A program made the position numbers and the translations under genes. A DNA stretch of 64,000 bases from Streptomyces tardus (GTDB lineage: Bacteria; Actinomycetota; Actinomycetes; Streptomycetales; Streptomycetaceae). The notes under the pieces are model-generated. The model was given only the letters and a program-made list of their open reading frames with translations. It did not search any database and was not told where the DNA came from. The stretch spans positions 3,522,386-3,586,385 of the forward strand of contig NZ_JAELVF020000001.1 in assembly GCF_018101125.2 (NCBI RefSeq), written 5' to 3'. Shown one piece after another: positions 44,290 to 53,176 of this stretch. Each line of letters opens with the position of its first letter. Positions within the stretch are counted from its first letter, which is position 1.

Positions 44290-44880
44290 AGGTGTTGCGG
44301 GATAAGACAGCCCAAAACGGATCGGTCCGTTACTCGACGCCGCCCGGCCTGGTCGGCCAGGAGGCATGGGTTCGCGCGGACGGCGAGGAACTCGTCGTCG
44401 TGGTCGACCTGTCCCGCCTCGCCCACCGGCCGGAGCGGACGCAGGGAGCGGCGGGCCTGACGGAAGTCGCCCGGCATCCACTATCTCTGCCCGGCCGACC
44501 AGTCGTCGATCTGGCCCAGTACCCAACCACCCGCAGGAGATGGACGGTTCACCGCGCCAGCCCAAGCCGAGGCCGACCAGCGACGCGGAGAGAGCCTTCC
44601 TCGAACTCGGCCCGGCGCGAAGCCCTGGCTGATCGAGGCGGGCGTCGCCGGCACCACCCGGATCCGGGTCAAGATGGCCGCTGCAGTCGAACTCGCCGCC
44701 CTGGCCGGCACCGCGGACGTCGACATCTTCCTCGGGCTGGCGGCGAACGCGGGCCGCTTCGCCGAGGAGGACTTGATGTCCATCGTCTAGCACCGCCGCC
44801 AGGGAGCCCGCCCCGCCGACCTCGTCGTCGCGGACGAGGCCCATTCCGTCCAGCCCGGCACCTCAACCTCGAGCAGGTAA
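44290..44880 (+). pseudogene. Remnant of IS21-family istA transposase
   Basis: C-terminal part of an IstA-type transposase in broken frames. One frame gives YSTPPGLVGQEAWVRADGEE and GLTEVARHPLSLPGRPVVDL. A second gives PTSDAERAFLELG. A third continues LIEAGVAGTTRIRVKMAAAV, VDIFLGLAANAGRFAEEDLM and SIV before an in-frame TAG near 44788. At least one frameshift near 44610-44625 and one stop. No istB gene was recognised downstream. Confidence 0.7.
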
Positions 44881-45556
44881 CGGCGATCTGGCGGTGATGG
44901 CTCTCGCCGCGAACCCGCCGACGACGTCAGCGTCACTATCTACGCGCAGCTCTTCGTGCCCTGGATCTCGTCCAAGACATCCGGGTTGGCGCCCCAGGCT
45001 ATGACGGCCGTCTACTGCAGCCCAGTCATCGCGCTGGCCCCGGCCGAGAGCTTGACAGACCTGTAGTCCGAGTTGGCCTGGTCGGTTTAGCTCGCCAGAC
45101 GCTGATCGGACTCAGCGAAAGATATTGGACATCTGCCTTGGAGTCTCTGTCTGCATAGCCCTGGCTACGAGGGGCCATGCAGAGAGTCGGGTCGCGCGGG
45201 AGTGCCTCCTCAAGGAGGCGGTCGGTCTGTCCTTGCCGACAGGGCGCTGATAAGTATCTGCGGACAGGCCCTTGAACAGCCAAGTGCTGAGCGTAAGTGG
45301 GCGCGTGCACACCGCCTGGGCTTCGCGATGCGGCGGATGACCGCGCGGTGCCTCGGGCTCTTCCTGGAAGGGTGGTGGAGGTGGTGGACTCCAGCTTTGG
45401 TTGCTCGCCTGTTGAAGACGAACCGACTGAATCCAGTATTCCGAATGTCTGAAAAGAACGATGAGGGCTTGATCGTATTTCGGTGATGGGTAATCGTTGT
45501 GTCCGGAAGGAACACGAAGTAGGTAGCAGTGACCAGGGGAGGGGATTGGTGTAGTG
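44881..45556. other. 676 bp without a supported gene
   Basis: Follows the IS21 remnant. Contains a short stem-loop GCCTCCT-CA-AGGAGGC (45204-45219). A 94-codon plus-strand frame (45202-45486) and an overlapping minus-strand frame have no start signal or recognisable sequence. The last 30 bp hold the ribosome site of the next gene. Confidence 0.4.
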
Positions 45557-46081
45557 ATGTACACCAAAAGTCAGAGCCGGGCAGGTAAAGGACTAGTTGG
45601 CGTCTTGTGTTCTCTCGCGTTTGTCGCGGTTACGGCCCCGGAAAGTCGGGCTGATTCCGTAACTGAGAGTCTCGGTGCTTCGGCAGTGAAGATCACTGCA
45701 GCAAGTCCAACTGGAGTGACCGTCTGTGGTTTGGAGATCAATAGCCCACATTGGTCTTCCGGTGCGGGGAGTGTGATCTTCAAGACGCGCATACTGTGCG
45801 ACAAAGATGCTCAAGTCTTTGTGAAGGGGAGGCTTGGGTATGTGGCAGGCGGCTCCCCGGGTAAGCCGGTACAAGGTCCTCCTGAGATCGTCGCAACTTC
45901 CAGTCAGACGCAGAACGTAAAGGGGGGCGTCATCAAGACCTACTACACGCCGCTTGCGAACGGCGCCAAGGTGCGTAAGTCGGGAACGTACATGGGGATG
46001 TCTGAAGGGCAGATCATGACCCCGTGCTGCAGTAACATCGGCAGTGACCGCACCAAGCACGTGTATGTTACTGCTCGATAG
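45557..46081 (+). CDS. Secreted hypothetical protein
   Basis: A 174-residue protein from ATG 45557 (GTG 45554 also possible). An N-terminal signal peptide is clear (SRAGKGLVGVLCSLAFVAVT, cleavage after SRA near 32). The mature part is beta-rich (VKITAASPTGVTVCGLEINS, AGSVIFKTRILCDKDAQVFVKGRLGY) with Cys at about 57, 80, 157 and 158, suited to two disulphides. Not recognised. AT-richer codon use than neighbouring genes suggests foreign origin. Confidence 0.7.
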   Translation: MYTKSQSRAGKGLVGVLCSLAFVAVTAPESRADSVTESLGASAVKITAASPTGVTVCGLEINSPHWSSGAGSVIFKTRILCDKDAQVFVKGRLGYVAGGSPGKPVQGPPEIVATSSQTQNVKGGVIKTYYTPLANGAKVRKSGTYMGMSEGQIMTPCCSNIGSDRTKHVYVTAR

Positions 46082-46166
46082 TTAGCGTCGATCGGGTCGC
46101 GCGGAGTAGTGCAATGTTTTCTTCGTGCGACCCGTGCCTGTCGATGGGTACTGGAAGGGTAGCCAT

Positions 46167-46427
46167 ATGCAGATGCAGTCAACCGGGGCAGAGTGGGTTC
46201 CTGATCCGGCTACCATTCAGTGGTGCTTTGGTATTGCACATGAGTCCAGAGTGAAGGACGCAATCAAGGCTGACGTGAAGAGCAGGAGTGGTGAAGTTCC
46301 TGTCGACTCCGAAGAATATTGGACTTTGGTTTCTGAGGTTGCTATTGAGGCGATTCTCTTTGATCTTATGCGGATGGCTGAGCGGTATGGTGCTGATTTT
46401 ATGTATGATCACTCCGAAGAGCCGTGA
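46167..46427 (+). CDS. Small hypothetical protein
   Basis: An 86-residue protein from ATG 46167 with GGAAGGG 8 bp upstream. Acidic and helical (IQWCFGIAHESRVKDAIKADV; EYWTLVSEVAIEAILFDLMRMAERYGADFMYDH). Codon use is notably AT-rich for this window. It follows the secreted protein by 85 bp and could be its partner. Confidence 0.55.
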   Translation: MQMQSTGAEWVPDPATIQWCFGIAHESRVKDAIKADVKSRSGEVPVDSEEYWTLVSEVAIEAILFDLMRMAERYGADFMYDHSEEP

Positions 46428-46515
46428 AATGGTTGTCACTATTCGTTTTCACAGGCCCTCGTTAAGCATTCCCTGAAGGTGCGACGATAGGCTCTTTCGG
46501 GTGCGGCTCGCGTCA

Positions 46516-46569
46516 CGTAGTCGTTGGCTCCGCACCTGGCCTTATCCGGGTGTGGAGCCAACGACTACG
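46516..46569. terminator. Large stem-loop
   Basis: CGTAGTCGTTGGCTCCGCAC (46516-46535) pairs with 46550-46569 over 20 bp with one mismatch (G-T), loop 14 nt. It lies between the rightward 86-residue gene and the leftward DUF6087 gene, a good place for a bidirectional terminator. The stem is long enough to be a mobile-element relic as well. Confidence 0.6.
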
Positions 46570-46604
46570 CGGGGGATCGACCACCAGGGCGCTGGGGCCG
46601 TGTT

Positions 46605-46901
46605 TCATTCAAGTTGGGGTTTTCGATGGCGACCCCTGGCCTGCAGCGGCTGCACCGTTGGACGGGGAGGCGGTTCTTGGGCGCGGGGATAAAGAATATG
46701 GTGTGCATCTGCGAGTGAGGATACGACGCCATGCACCTCCCAGCTGTATCCGCTCCACTGGTGGATAATGCGTGGCGTGTCCGGGGCAACATGCGCACCC
46801 TTGGTGCCGTCGCTCAAGTCGAGGCGAGATGCCCGCAGGGCGCCTTTCTGCGCGTCGCGACGCGACGCCCAATCTGATAGTGATTCGCCGGTCATTATCA
46901 C
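46605..46901 (-). CDS. DUF6087-family protein
   Basis: A 98-residue protein, ATG 46901 (ATG 46895 also possible) with GAAGG 6-7 bp upstream. Recognisable order: ESLSDWASRRDAQKG, HVAPDTPRIIHQWSGYSWEVHGVVSSLADAHHILYP, then a Pro/Arg tail ending GRHRKPQ. This matches what I remember of DUF6087 proteins, which are common in Streptomyces and uncharacterised. Single gene. Confidence 0.75.
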   Translation of the reverse strand: MIMTGESLSDWASRRDAQKGALRASRLDLSDGTKGAHVAPDTPRIIHQWSGYSWEVHGVVSSLADAHHILYPRAQEPPPRPTVQPLQARGRHRKPQLE

Positions 46902-47149
46902 CTTCGGGCGAGAGGAATCGTGAGGTCCACGGATAAGGATATTCTTAGACGTTCGTCAGGTCAGTGTTGATCGGGGTTAATTCCTCCTGGGATTAGGGTT
47001 AATGGGATTGGTAGAGGGGGCGCTACCTGGATGTGGCGGTGGCTAGTCGATGGGCGCCTATGCCTGAGCGTTGCGATCTCCTCTCGTGATGACCATTACT
47101 GCCGTTCATTTCACGCCATCACGGTAAACTCCCGCTCATTATTTGCTTG

Positions 47150-48064
47150 CTACTGCCAGTTTCTTCTCATTTCTTGAGTGATGCGCTGGCGGAGAAGGAG
47201 TCGCTGTTCGCGCATGAGCGCATGGCTTCCCCTGGATCCTCGTGCGGGAAGTAGGGCTAGCGATTTGTTGATGGCGTCGAGTGCGCCGGCGTAGTCGTGT
47301 GTGAAGAAGCCGCCGGATGCGAGCCAGTAGTACGCCGTGTCGTCCGAAAGTTTGGTAACGGCTTCTTTAGCGTAGGCGCGAAGGAGGTGTCCCTGCTCGG
47401 GAAATGGTCGTGCCGCCCCGAGTGCGTTGAGGCAGACGTCCGCTGTGGTGTGCGTCGTGCGGTTCTCCCAGGCTGTGCGCAGTATGGCTAGTCCTGGATA
47501 TGGGTCTGAGTCTTGTCCGAGTGCGGCGAATGCGAGCAGGGCAAAGATGATTGGGCGGTCACAGTATTCGTCTTTCGTGCGACCTGACCTATACCGTTCC
47601 AGGTGCGCGGAGAGGGCGGGGAAGTTGTAATTCGCCCGCAGTTTCCCCGCATGGTAAAGCACTGCAAAAAAGTGCTCCCGTGGCGAGAAATAACCCTCAC
47701 TCGGTGCACAGCAGGTTTCTTCCGGTGTCTCTACGGTGGCGCTTGAGATAAATCCGTACCCCAGGCTCCATTTTTCTTCGATGGTGGCTACCTGTGCAGG
47801 GGAGAGATTGTCGGCGTGTGTGTGTAGCCATTGCGCGCACAGGCGGGCCGTGTGGCAGGTGGGGGCTTTTTCGATGCGCATCCTCCAGTACCTGTCTGCG
47901 CACACCAGTGCGTGGCTCTCCTGGTAGTCAGCGGTGTGCAGAGTCAGATCTGGCTCGTGTCCACTTTCAATGAATTCTTTTGCGATTTCCTCGCATGCGA
48001 TTTCGGCGGCCGATGGCTCCAAGTTGGAAAGCTCGGCTAGTTTTTGGGTGGTGGTGCGTGGCAC
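47150..48064 (-). CDS. Helical protein, paralogue of the soluble part of the 42608 gene
   Basis: A 304-residue protein from GTG 48064 with GGAG 9 bp upstream. It shares order and motifs with the two-transmembrane protein: CEEIAKEFIESGHEPD, DRYWRMRI, LYHAGKLRANYNFPAL, TADVCLNALGAARPFPEQGHLL and YAGALDAINKSLALLP. It lacks the transmembrane end, finishing RQRITQEMRRNWQ. Four Cys, two adjacent (ETCCAPS). Last gene of a leftward group starting at 50060. Function unknown. Confidence 0.75.
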   Translation of the reverse strand: MPRTTTQKLAELSNLEPSAAEIACEEIAKEFIESGHEPDLTLHTADYQESHALVCADRYWRMRIEKAPTCHTARLCAQWLHTHADNLSPAQVATIEEKWSLGYGFISSATVETPEETCCAPSEGYFSPREHFFAVLYHAGKLRANYNFPALSAHLERYRSGRTKDEYCDRPIIFALLAFAALGQDSDPYPGLAILRTAWENRTTHTTADVCLNALGAARPFPEQGHLLRAYAKEAVTKLSDDTAYYWLASGGFFTHDYAGALDAINKSLALLPARGSRGSHALMREQRLLLRQRITQEMRRNWQ

Positions 48065-48111
48065 GGTGCTTTCTCCTCTGTAGTGGTCGTGCGCTGGCCG
48101 GGTGGGTCTGT

Positions 48112-48459
48112 TCACGGATGCGTCTCGGCCCGGATGGCGGCGCGTGCGAGGGCTTGGACGAGGCGTGCGTGTTTCTGCGCAACGTGCGCGGTGGCGGTGT
48201 CGGACTTCGGAGGCAGCGGGTCGGCGAGCCTGCGCCGGGCCTCGTCCACGGTGTAGCGGTCGCACACCTCCACCACGGTCCGTGGCCGAGTGCGGACGTG
48301 TGCCCGGGAGAGGTGCTCGACGAGGCGCTCGGCGTGGTCGATGAGGTCGATGCCGGCGGCGTGGGCGTCAAGGTGCGCCCCTGACAGAACGGCGGTTGCG
48401 AGATCGTAGGCGGCCTGCGCGTCTACTTCTGGGTCGGCGGGGTGTGAAGTGCTGCTCAT
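48112..48459 (-). CDS. Hypothetical helical protein
   Basis: A 115-residue protein from ATG 48459, where coherent sequence begins (MSSTSHPADPEVDAQAAYDL). All helical: ATAVLSGAHLDAHAAGIDLI, DHAERLVEHLSRAHV, VVEVCDRYTVDEARRRLADPL, HARLVQALARAAIRAE. One base separates it from the preceding stop. No known domain. Confidence 0.6.
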   Translation of the reverse strand: MSSTSHPADPEVDAQAAYDLATAVLSGAHLDAHAAGIDLIDHAERLVEHLSRAHVRTRPRTVVEVCDRYTVDEARRRLADPLPPKSDTATAHVAQKHARLVQALARAAIRAETHP

Positions 48460-48460
48460 G

Positions 48461-49057
48461 TCACGCTCGCGGAGGTTGGGGTGCCGGCGGGGGGAAGGCC
48501 TGGAGTAAGGCGGCCTCGGCGCAGCTGGCGGGAGGCAGCCCGACTTCGGCTCTTCGCGCGTCCAGCTCGTCGGCCGGGTCGGTGACGGGCAGGAGGTGTA
48601 ACCCAGTGCCGTCGAGGAGGTATTGCGTGCCATGGTCCTGCGGGGACCCAGCGCCCACTGCGCACCGGTCGGCCAGCCTCGCCCAGTGGGCGGTGGGCGC
48701 CGTCCCGGTCTGGGTGGCAGTGAGGAGCAGTCGCAGAGCGGTGGCCTGGAGGCCGGGCAAGTGGTCGGAGCGCACTGCTATTTGGGTCGCGGCGCGCGCG
48801 GCTGCTGGCCCGACCAGCGTGCGGTCAGGCCAGCGGCCGAGCGCACCGATTGCGAGGCGCAGTGCTGCTGCGGCGGCGTAGTCGGCGTGCCGGCTGGCCC
48901 GTGCCGCTCCGTCCTCCGCGAGTGTGTACTGCGAGAGCATCAGGGTGTTCCGGTGCTCGGCGGCGCGGGCTGCGGCTTGCAGGAGTTGTCTGGCGGTCTG
49001 GGGGTGCGGGGGCGCGGGTTCGAGGAGTTGGGTCGGGGTGTGGCTGGTGGTTGTCAC
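48461..49057 (-). CDS. Hypothetical Ala-rich helical protein
   Basis: A 198-residue protein from GTG 49057, overlapping the preceding stop by 4 bp (GTGA); the longer frame to 49144 is unlikely. Ala-rich repeated helices (TARQLLQAAARAAEHRNTLM, RHADYAAAAALRLAIGALGR, GLQATALRLLLTATQ). No motif recognised. Part of the same tightly packed operon as the 304-residue paralogue. Confidence 0.6.
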   Translation of the reverse strand: MTTTSHTPTQLLEPAPPHPQTARQLLQAAARAAEHRNTLMLSQYTLAEDGAARASRHADYAAAAALRLAIGALGRWPDRTLVGPAAARAATQIAVRSDHLPGLQATALRLLLTATQTGTAPTAHWARLADRCAVGAGSPQDHGTQYLLDGTGLHLLPVTDPADELDARRAEVGLPPASCAEAALLQAFPPPAPQPPRA

Positions 49058-49860
49058 GGCTGGCCTTGGCGTAGTGCGTCCGTCAGCGCGGTGGCGGCGG
49101 GGAGGGTGAGCGAGTTCAGTTCGACCGTGGCGATGTGGAGGCATTTGCCGCAGGTCGGGTGGTGGAGCATGTCTACGAGCCCGGGGTCAACGGCTTGGAT
49201 GGCGCTGGTGAGCCGGTGATAGAGCGCGGTGCCCACGTGGTAGTCGTCCAAGTCGACCCTGGTCAGGTAGGGGGTGGCGCCCAGTGCTGTGCCGAGGGCC
49301 ATTGCCGTGGGGAGGGTGATTTCGCCCAGCGGGATGCGCAGGTCACGTACGGCGATGGCGGGCATGATTTCGTCGGCGTTCAACCCGCGGTGGTGCAGCG
49401 CTGCGTGGAGATCGGAGGCTGCCGCGTAGTGGTCGGCAAGACCGCCGACGAGAAGCGTGGCTAGGTCGCGTGCTTGGCCCTCGCGCAGGTTCCGGATGTG
49501 CACGACCTGGCCGTGCCAGACCGTTTGCTGTGTTTCGAGAGTGAGCCCGTGGAGTTGCGCCTGGGCCAGTGCGTAGGCCAGGTCCTCGTGCGCGCCCACG
49601 GTCTGCTCGTGCGTCATCATCCCGATGCGCCGATTTTGTGGGGGTGCCGGTCTCGGGACGGACGCCGGGTTGTCCGCGGAGAGCGCAGTGCGCAGGATCG
49701 CCGTGAGGTTGAGCGAGTCGGCGCCGGTCACTTTCTCGATGGACATGATCAGCGGGGTTGAGTTCTGGCGCTGGTAGTCCACGGACAGCCCGCCGACTCC
49801 CGCGGCTCGCAGCGCTGTCTGTAGGGGTACGTAGCTTGTTTCGAAGGCGTCGCCGAGCAT
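49054..49860 (-). CDS. Hypothetical protein of the 47-50 kb operon
   Basis: About 268 residues from ATG 49860; TTG 49875 or ATG 49746 are other possible starts. Contents: TGADSLNLTAILRTALS, EDLAYALAQAQLHGLTLE, WHGQVVHIRNLREGQARDLA, EITLPTAMALGTALGATPYL and near the end HHPTCGKCLHIATVELNSLT with a CxxC pair. No recognised domain. The stop is coupled to the next gene. Confidence 0.6.
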   Translation of the reverse strand: MLGDAFETSYVPLQTALRAAGVGGLSVDYQRQNSTPLIMSIEKVTGADSLNLTAILRTALSADNPASVPRPAPPQNRRIGMMTHEQTVGAHEDLAYALAQAQLHGLTLETQQTVWHGQVVHIRNLREGQARDLATLLVGGLADHYAAASDLHAALHHRGLNADEIMPAIAVRDLRIPLGEITLPTAMALGTALGATPYLTRVDLDDYHVGTALYHRLTSAIQAVDPGLVDMLHHPTCGKCLHIATVELNSLTLPAATALTDALRQGQP

Positions 49861-49871
49861 TGAGGACCTGC

Positions 49872-50060
49872 TCAAGAGCTGAGGGAGGGGCGGCGAGGGG
49901 CGATGACGGCCCCGCTGGGGAGAAGGCCGCCTGTGTCCTCGAAGTGCAGAACTTCGTTACAGAGCAGGCTCCAGCCCTGTTCTGGGACATGGGCGAGGAG
50001 GTGAGCTGCGTCCCGGTCGGGTGCGGTCGCGCTCGGACACGGCGGTGTGTGCTGGCACAT
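49872..50060 (-). CDS. DUF5999-family small protein
   Basis: A 62-residue protein, ATG 50060. MCQHTPPCPSATAPDRDAAH, then EQGWSLLCNEVLHFEDTGGL and IAPRRP match the DUF5999 family closely as I remember it. Cys2, Cys8 and a central Cys with His may bind metal. Widespread small Streptomyces protein without known function. It overlaps the frame upstream of the 49860 start only slightly. Confidence 0.8.
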   Translation of the reverse strand: MCQHTPPCPSATAPDRDAAHLLAHVPEQGWSLLCNEVLHFEDTGGLLPSGAVIAPRRPSLSS

Positions 50061-50124
50061 GGGGTCTCCGGTGGTGAACGGGCAGGTGAGCGGTCAGGCG
50101 GCCGGTGCCGGCTCGCTCGGGGTG

Positions 50125-51342
50125 TTAGTTGGCCGGGCGGGCTCGCTGGAGGCGGACAGGAAGCTCGTGGAAGTCGTTGCCTATGAAGCTGGGCCGGCGT
50201 TCCAACTCGCCGGGGTCGGAGGCGAGTTCGAGGCCCGGGAAGCGTGCGAAGAGCTGTTGCAGGGCGATCCGTGCTTCAAGGCGCGCGAGAGGAGCGCCGA
50301 GGCAGTAGTGAATGCCGTGGCCGAACGCCAGGTTGTCGGTGTTCGCGCGGTCGATGTCGAAGTGGTCGGGGTCGCGGTGGACGCTGGGGTCACGGCCGTG
50401 AGCCCCGTAGCTGATGAGGATGAGGTCCCCTCTGCGGATGACGGTGCCGTCGCCGAGATCGATGTCCTCGGTGGCGTAGCGCAGCGGGAGGTGCATGATC
50501 GGCGGGTGGAGGCGGAGTGCTTCGTCGATCACGTCATCCCACCGGCCGTGCCGCTGAACGGTGTTGAGCTGGTCGAGGTGAGTCAGCAGGCTGGCCACCG
50601 AGTGGTTGATGAGGGACACGGCGGTTTCGGATCCGGCGCCGATCATCAAGATCAGTGTGCTGACGAGTTCGTCTTCGCTGAGCTGGTCGCCGTCCTCTGC
50701 TTGGGCGGACAGCAGCACACTGGTCAGGTCCTCGCCGAGTTCAGCCCGTTTGGTGTCGATGAGAGTTGTCATCGCTGCGTACATGCCGTCGGCGGTCTGT
50801 GCCTGCTGCTCGGGAGTGGCGCTGGTGTCCAGGACGGCGTCGATCACCTTCAGCATCGCGGGGCGTTGCTCGTCCGGTACGCCGACCAAGTCGCAGATCA
50901 CGCGGGTGGGGATCGGGTAGGAGAACGCGGACCGCAGGTCCACCACGCGGTTGGTGTCGTGGTCGAGAGCGTTGAGGAGGTCGGCGACGATGGTCTCGAT
51001 CCGGGGGCGCAGGGCGTTGATCCGGTCGCGGCTGAAGGCCCGTCCGATGAAGCTGCGGAGGCGGGTGTGGTCGGCGCCGTCGCTCGTGAGCATGGAGGTG
51101 ACGTCGACCCAGGCGGCCAGCCATGGGTAGCGGCCGGGCTGGTAGCCGGGCCAGCTGCGGCGGGCGTCCTTGGAGACGCGGCGGTCGGTGAGGAGGCGGC
51201 GGGCCACGTCGCCACGGGTGACGGACCACCCGACCAGGCCCATCGGCATCTCCACGCGGACGGCGGGGCCGGCGGCGCGGAGCTGGTCGGCCTGGGTATA
51301 GAGACGACGGCCGGTGGTGTCGAGAAGTATCGGGGTGTTCAC
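50125..51342 (-). CDS. Cytochrome P450, CYP154-like (conservon gene E/F)
   Basis: A 405-residue protein from GTG 51342, overlapping the other P450 by 4 bp. Complete P450: substrate/redox face VSKDARRSWPGY, heme propionate region DGADHTRLRSFIGRAFS, I-helix LILMIGAGSETAVSLI, EXXR as DEALRLHPP, and heme Cys loop FGHGIHYCLGAPLARLE. The opening and the RVSKD and HTRLR blocks resemble CYP154, a family found in conservons. Last gene of the operon; electrons must come from ferredoxin partners elsewhere. Confidence 0.88.
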   Translation of the reverse strand: MNTPILLDTTGRRLYTQADQLRAAGPAVRVEMPMGLVGWSVTRGDVARRLLTDRRVSKDARRSWPGYQPGRYPWLAAWVDVTSMLTSDGADHTRLRSFIGRAFSRDRINALRPRIETIVADLLNALDHDTNRVVDLRSAFSYPIPTRVICDLVGVPDEQRPAMLKVIDAVLDTSATPEQQAQTADGMYAAMTTLIDTKRAELGEDLTSVLLSAQAEDGDQLSEDELVSTLILMIGAGSETAVSLINHSVASLLTHLDQLNTVQRHGRWDDVIDEALRLHPPIMHLPLRYATEDIDLGDGTVIRRGDLILISYGAHGRDPSVHRDPDHFDIDRANTDNLAFGHGIHYCLGAPLARLEARIALQQLFARFPGLELASDPGELERRPSFIGNDFHELPVRLQRARPAN

Positions 51343-52580
51343 GCGGTGCCTCCAGCGGGTGAAGAGCGGTAGGTGTAGCGGGCGCTGTCAGATCTGTCGA
51401 AGCGCACGGGCAGCCGTTCCGGGCACTGGTGGAACGGGCCGTGCCGGTTGGGAATGTCGTGTTCGATGAGGTCGACGTTCCAGAGCCGGTCGAGCACCAC
51501 CTCGATGGCGGTCTGGGCGATCACCGAGGCGTGGCTGCGAGCCGGGCACTGGTGCGGGCCGGCCGACCAGGCCAGGTGCGCGCGGCACTCGGTGCCCAGC
51601 CCTGCAGAGAGGGAGGGGTCGGTGCCGGTCGCTGCGTGGCTGACCATCACCGGCACATCGGCAGGGACCGGGACACCGTGCAGCAGCGTGGGGTGCCGGG
51701 CGTAGTGGGTGGCGAAGGTGCCCAGCGGAGACCGCCTCCACAGGACCTGTTCCATGGCGCGTCGTACGGTGATGCCGCCGCCGGTCAGGCGGGAGGTGTA
51801 TTCGTCGTCGGTCAGGAGCAGCCGCAGCGTGGAGGCGATCCACGCAGTTGTGGGGATCGTTCCGGCTCCGACCAGGCAATACAGCTGGTACAGCACCTCG
51901 TCGTCGGTGAGGTTCTGCGGGTGGGACAGCATCCAGGAGGTGACGTCCCGCCCCGGCTGAGCTCTGCGGGCCTGGATCAGCTCGGCGAGGATACCGGCGA
52001 AGTCCGCGGCGGCCTGCCCGGCTTCGGGCCCGGCGTTGATGATGCCCTGGCAGGCGCGGACCATCCGCCCGGTCAACGCGGGTGTGCAGCCGAGAAGTTC
52101 GGCGAACACCAAGACCGGGAGGCTGTCGCAGTAGGCGGCCATCAGGTCGGCCTCGCCGGCGGGCGCGACGGCTTGGATCAGGCTCAGCGCCCGGGACCGC
52201 GTGACTTCCGCGAGGTGGTGCGGGTCGATCCGGGCAAGGCAGTCCTCCATCGCCGTTCGCAGCCGCGCGTGGTCGGCACCGTCCGCGTAGAGCAGGCTGG
52301 GCAGCCAGCCCATGATTCCCAACACCGGGCTGTCCGGCGGAACATGCCCTTCGGCGAGCGCGCGCCAGCGGCGGGCGTCCTTGCTGTAGGTCTCGGTGTC
52401 GGTGAGCACGTCGAGGGCGGCGCGGTGGCCGGTGACGACGAGCGCGTGGACGCCGGGGGCGATCTCCGCCCAGGCTGCCGGGCCGGCGGCGCGCAGCGCG
52501 TCGTACGCGTCCTGGGGGCGGTGGGCGAAGCTCGCCCCGTGCAGGGCAGGGCAACGGGGCGCGGCAGGCGAGGTGTTCAC
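51339..52580 (-). CDS. Cytochrome P450, CYP157-like, without EXXR
   Basis: A 413-residue protein from GTG 52580, overlapping cvnD by 4 bp. Has TYSKDARRWRAL, DGADHARLRTAMEDCL and I-helix YCLVGAGTIPTTAWIASTL. In place of EXXR it has MEQVLWRR, and the heme loop is WSAGPHQCPARSHA rather than FGxGxHxCxG. CYP157 enzymes of conservons are known to lack EXXR (EQSLW in one case), so this is expected for the family. Substrate unknown. Confidence 0.88.
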   Translation of the reverse strand: MNTSPAAPRCPALHGASFAHRPQDAYDALRAAGPAAWAEIAPGVHALVVTGHRAALDVLTDTETYSKDARRWRALAEGHVPPDSPVLGIMGWLPSLLYADGADHARLRTAMEDCLARIDPHHLAEVTRSRALSLIQAVAPAGEADLMAAYCDSLPVLVFAELLGCTPALTGRMVRACQGIINAGPEAGQAAADFAGILAELIQARRAQPGRDVTSWMLSHPQNLTDDEVLYQLYCLVGAGTIPTTAWIASTLRLLLTDDEYTSRLTGGGITVRRAMEQVLWRRSPLGTFATHYARHPTLLHGVPVPADVPVMVSHAATGTDPSLSAGLGTECRAHLAWSAGPHQCPARSHASVIAQTAIEVVLDRLWNVDLIEHDIPNRHGPFHQCPERLPVRFDRSDSARYTYRSSPAGGTA

Positions 52581-53176
52581 GGGGCGGTCTCCAGGTGGGG
52601 GCGGCCGAGCATGTTGCTGATCAACGCGATCAGTGCCCGTTTCGCGGAGTCGCGCACGCGCGCGTCGATCCGCACCAGGGGAGTGGAGTTCTCCATGGTC
52701 AGGCTGTCGCGGATCTCGGTGTCGGCGTAAGTGGGCGCGTCGGGGAAGGTGTTGACGGCGATGGCGTAGGGCAGGCCCGCTCGCTCCACCAGGTCGATCG
52801 AGGTGAACGACTGGTCCAGGCGCCGAGTGTCGACTAGGACGAGAGCGCCCAAGGCTCCGTCCATGAGCTGAGTGACCATCGGCAGGAACCGGTCTTGGCC
52901 GGGGGCGCCGAACAGATACAGCACGAGATCGGTGGTCAGCGTGAGGCGGCCGAAGTCCATCGTCACCGTGGTGGTGGTCTTGTCCCGCACACCGGACAGG
53001 TCGTCGATCGCCTCGCCGGCCTGGGTCATCGCCTCTTCGGTGTGCATCGAGCGGATCTCCGAGACCGCGCGGACGTACGTCGTCTTCCCGACTCCGAAGC
53101 TGCCCAGCACGACGATCTTGACCGACTGGGACACCCGATCCGGTACGTAGTCGCGGTCAGAGAGCGTGGAGCCCAT
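52577..53176 (-). CDS. cvnD: CvnD, small Ras-like GTPase of a conservon
   Basis: A 199-residue protein from ATG 53176. G1 GSFGVGKTTYVRAVSEI (near 27-43), G2 with TTTTVTMDFGR, G3 LFGAPGQDRF (near 88-97; the usual DxxG is replaced by APGQ as in this family), G4-like VNTFP. It overlaps cvnC by 20 bp. In characterised conservons CvnD binds GTP and interacts with CvnC. Confidence 0.93.
   Translation of the reverse strand: MGSTLSDRDYVPDRVSQSVKIVVLGSFGVGKTTYVRAVSEIRSMHTEEAMTQAGEAIDDLSGVRDKTTTTVTMDFGRLTLTTDLVLYLFGAPGQDRFLPMVTQLMDGALGALVLVDTRRLDQSFTSIDLVERAGLPYAIAVNTFPDAPTYADTEIRDSLTMENSTPLVRIDARVRDSAKRALIALISNMLGRPHLETAP

Noticed and set aside
43796..44844. Frames of 126 (plus) and 334 (minus) codons after the two-transmembrane gene
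   Set aside because: The minus frame mirrors the IS21 remnant, and the plus frame has no motif or ribosome site.
45112..45567. 151-codon minus frame and 94-codon plus frame between the IS21 remnant and the secreted protein
   Set aside because: No ribosome site, no coding pattern, mutually overlapping.
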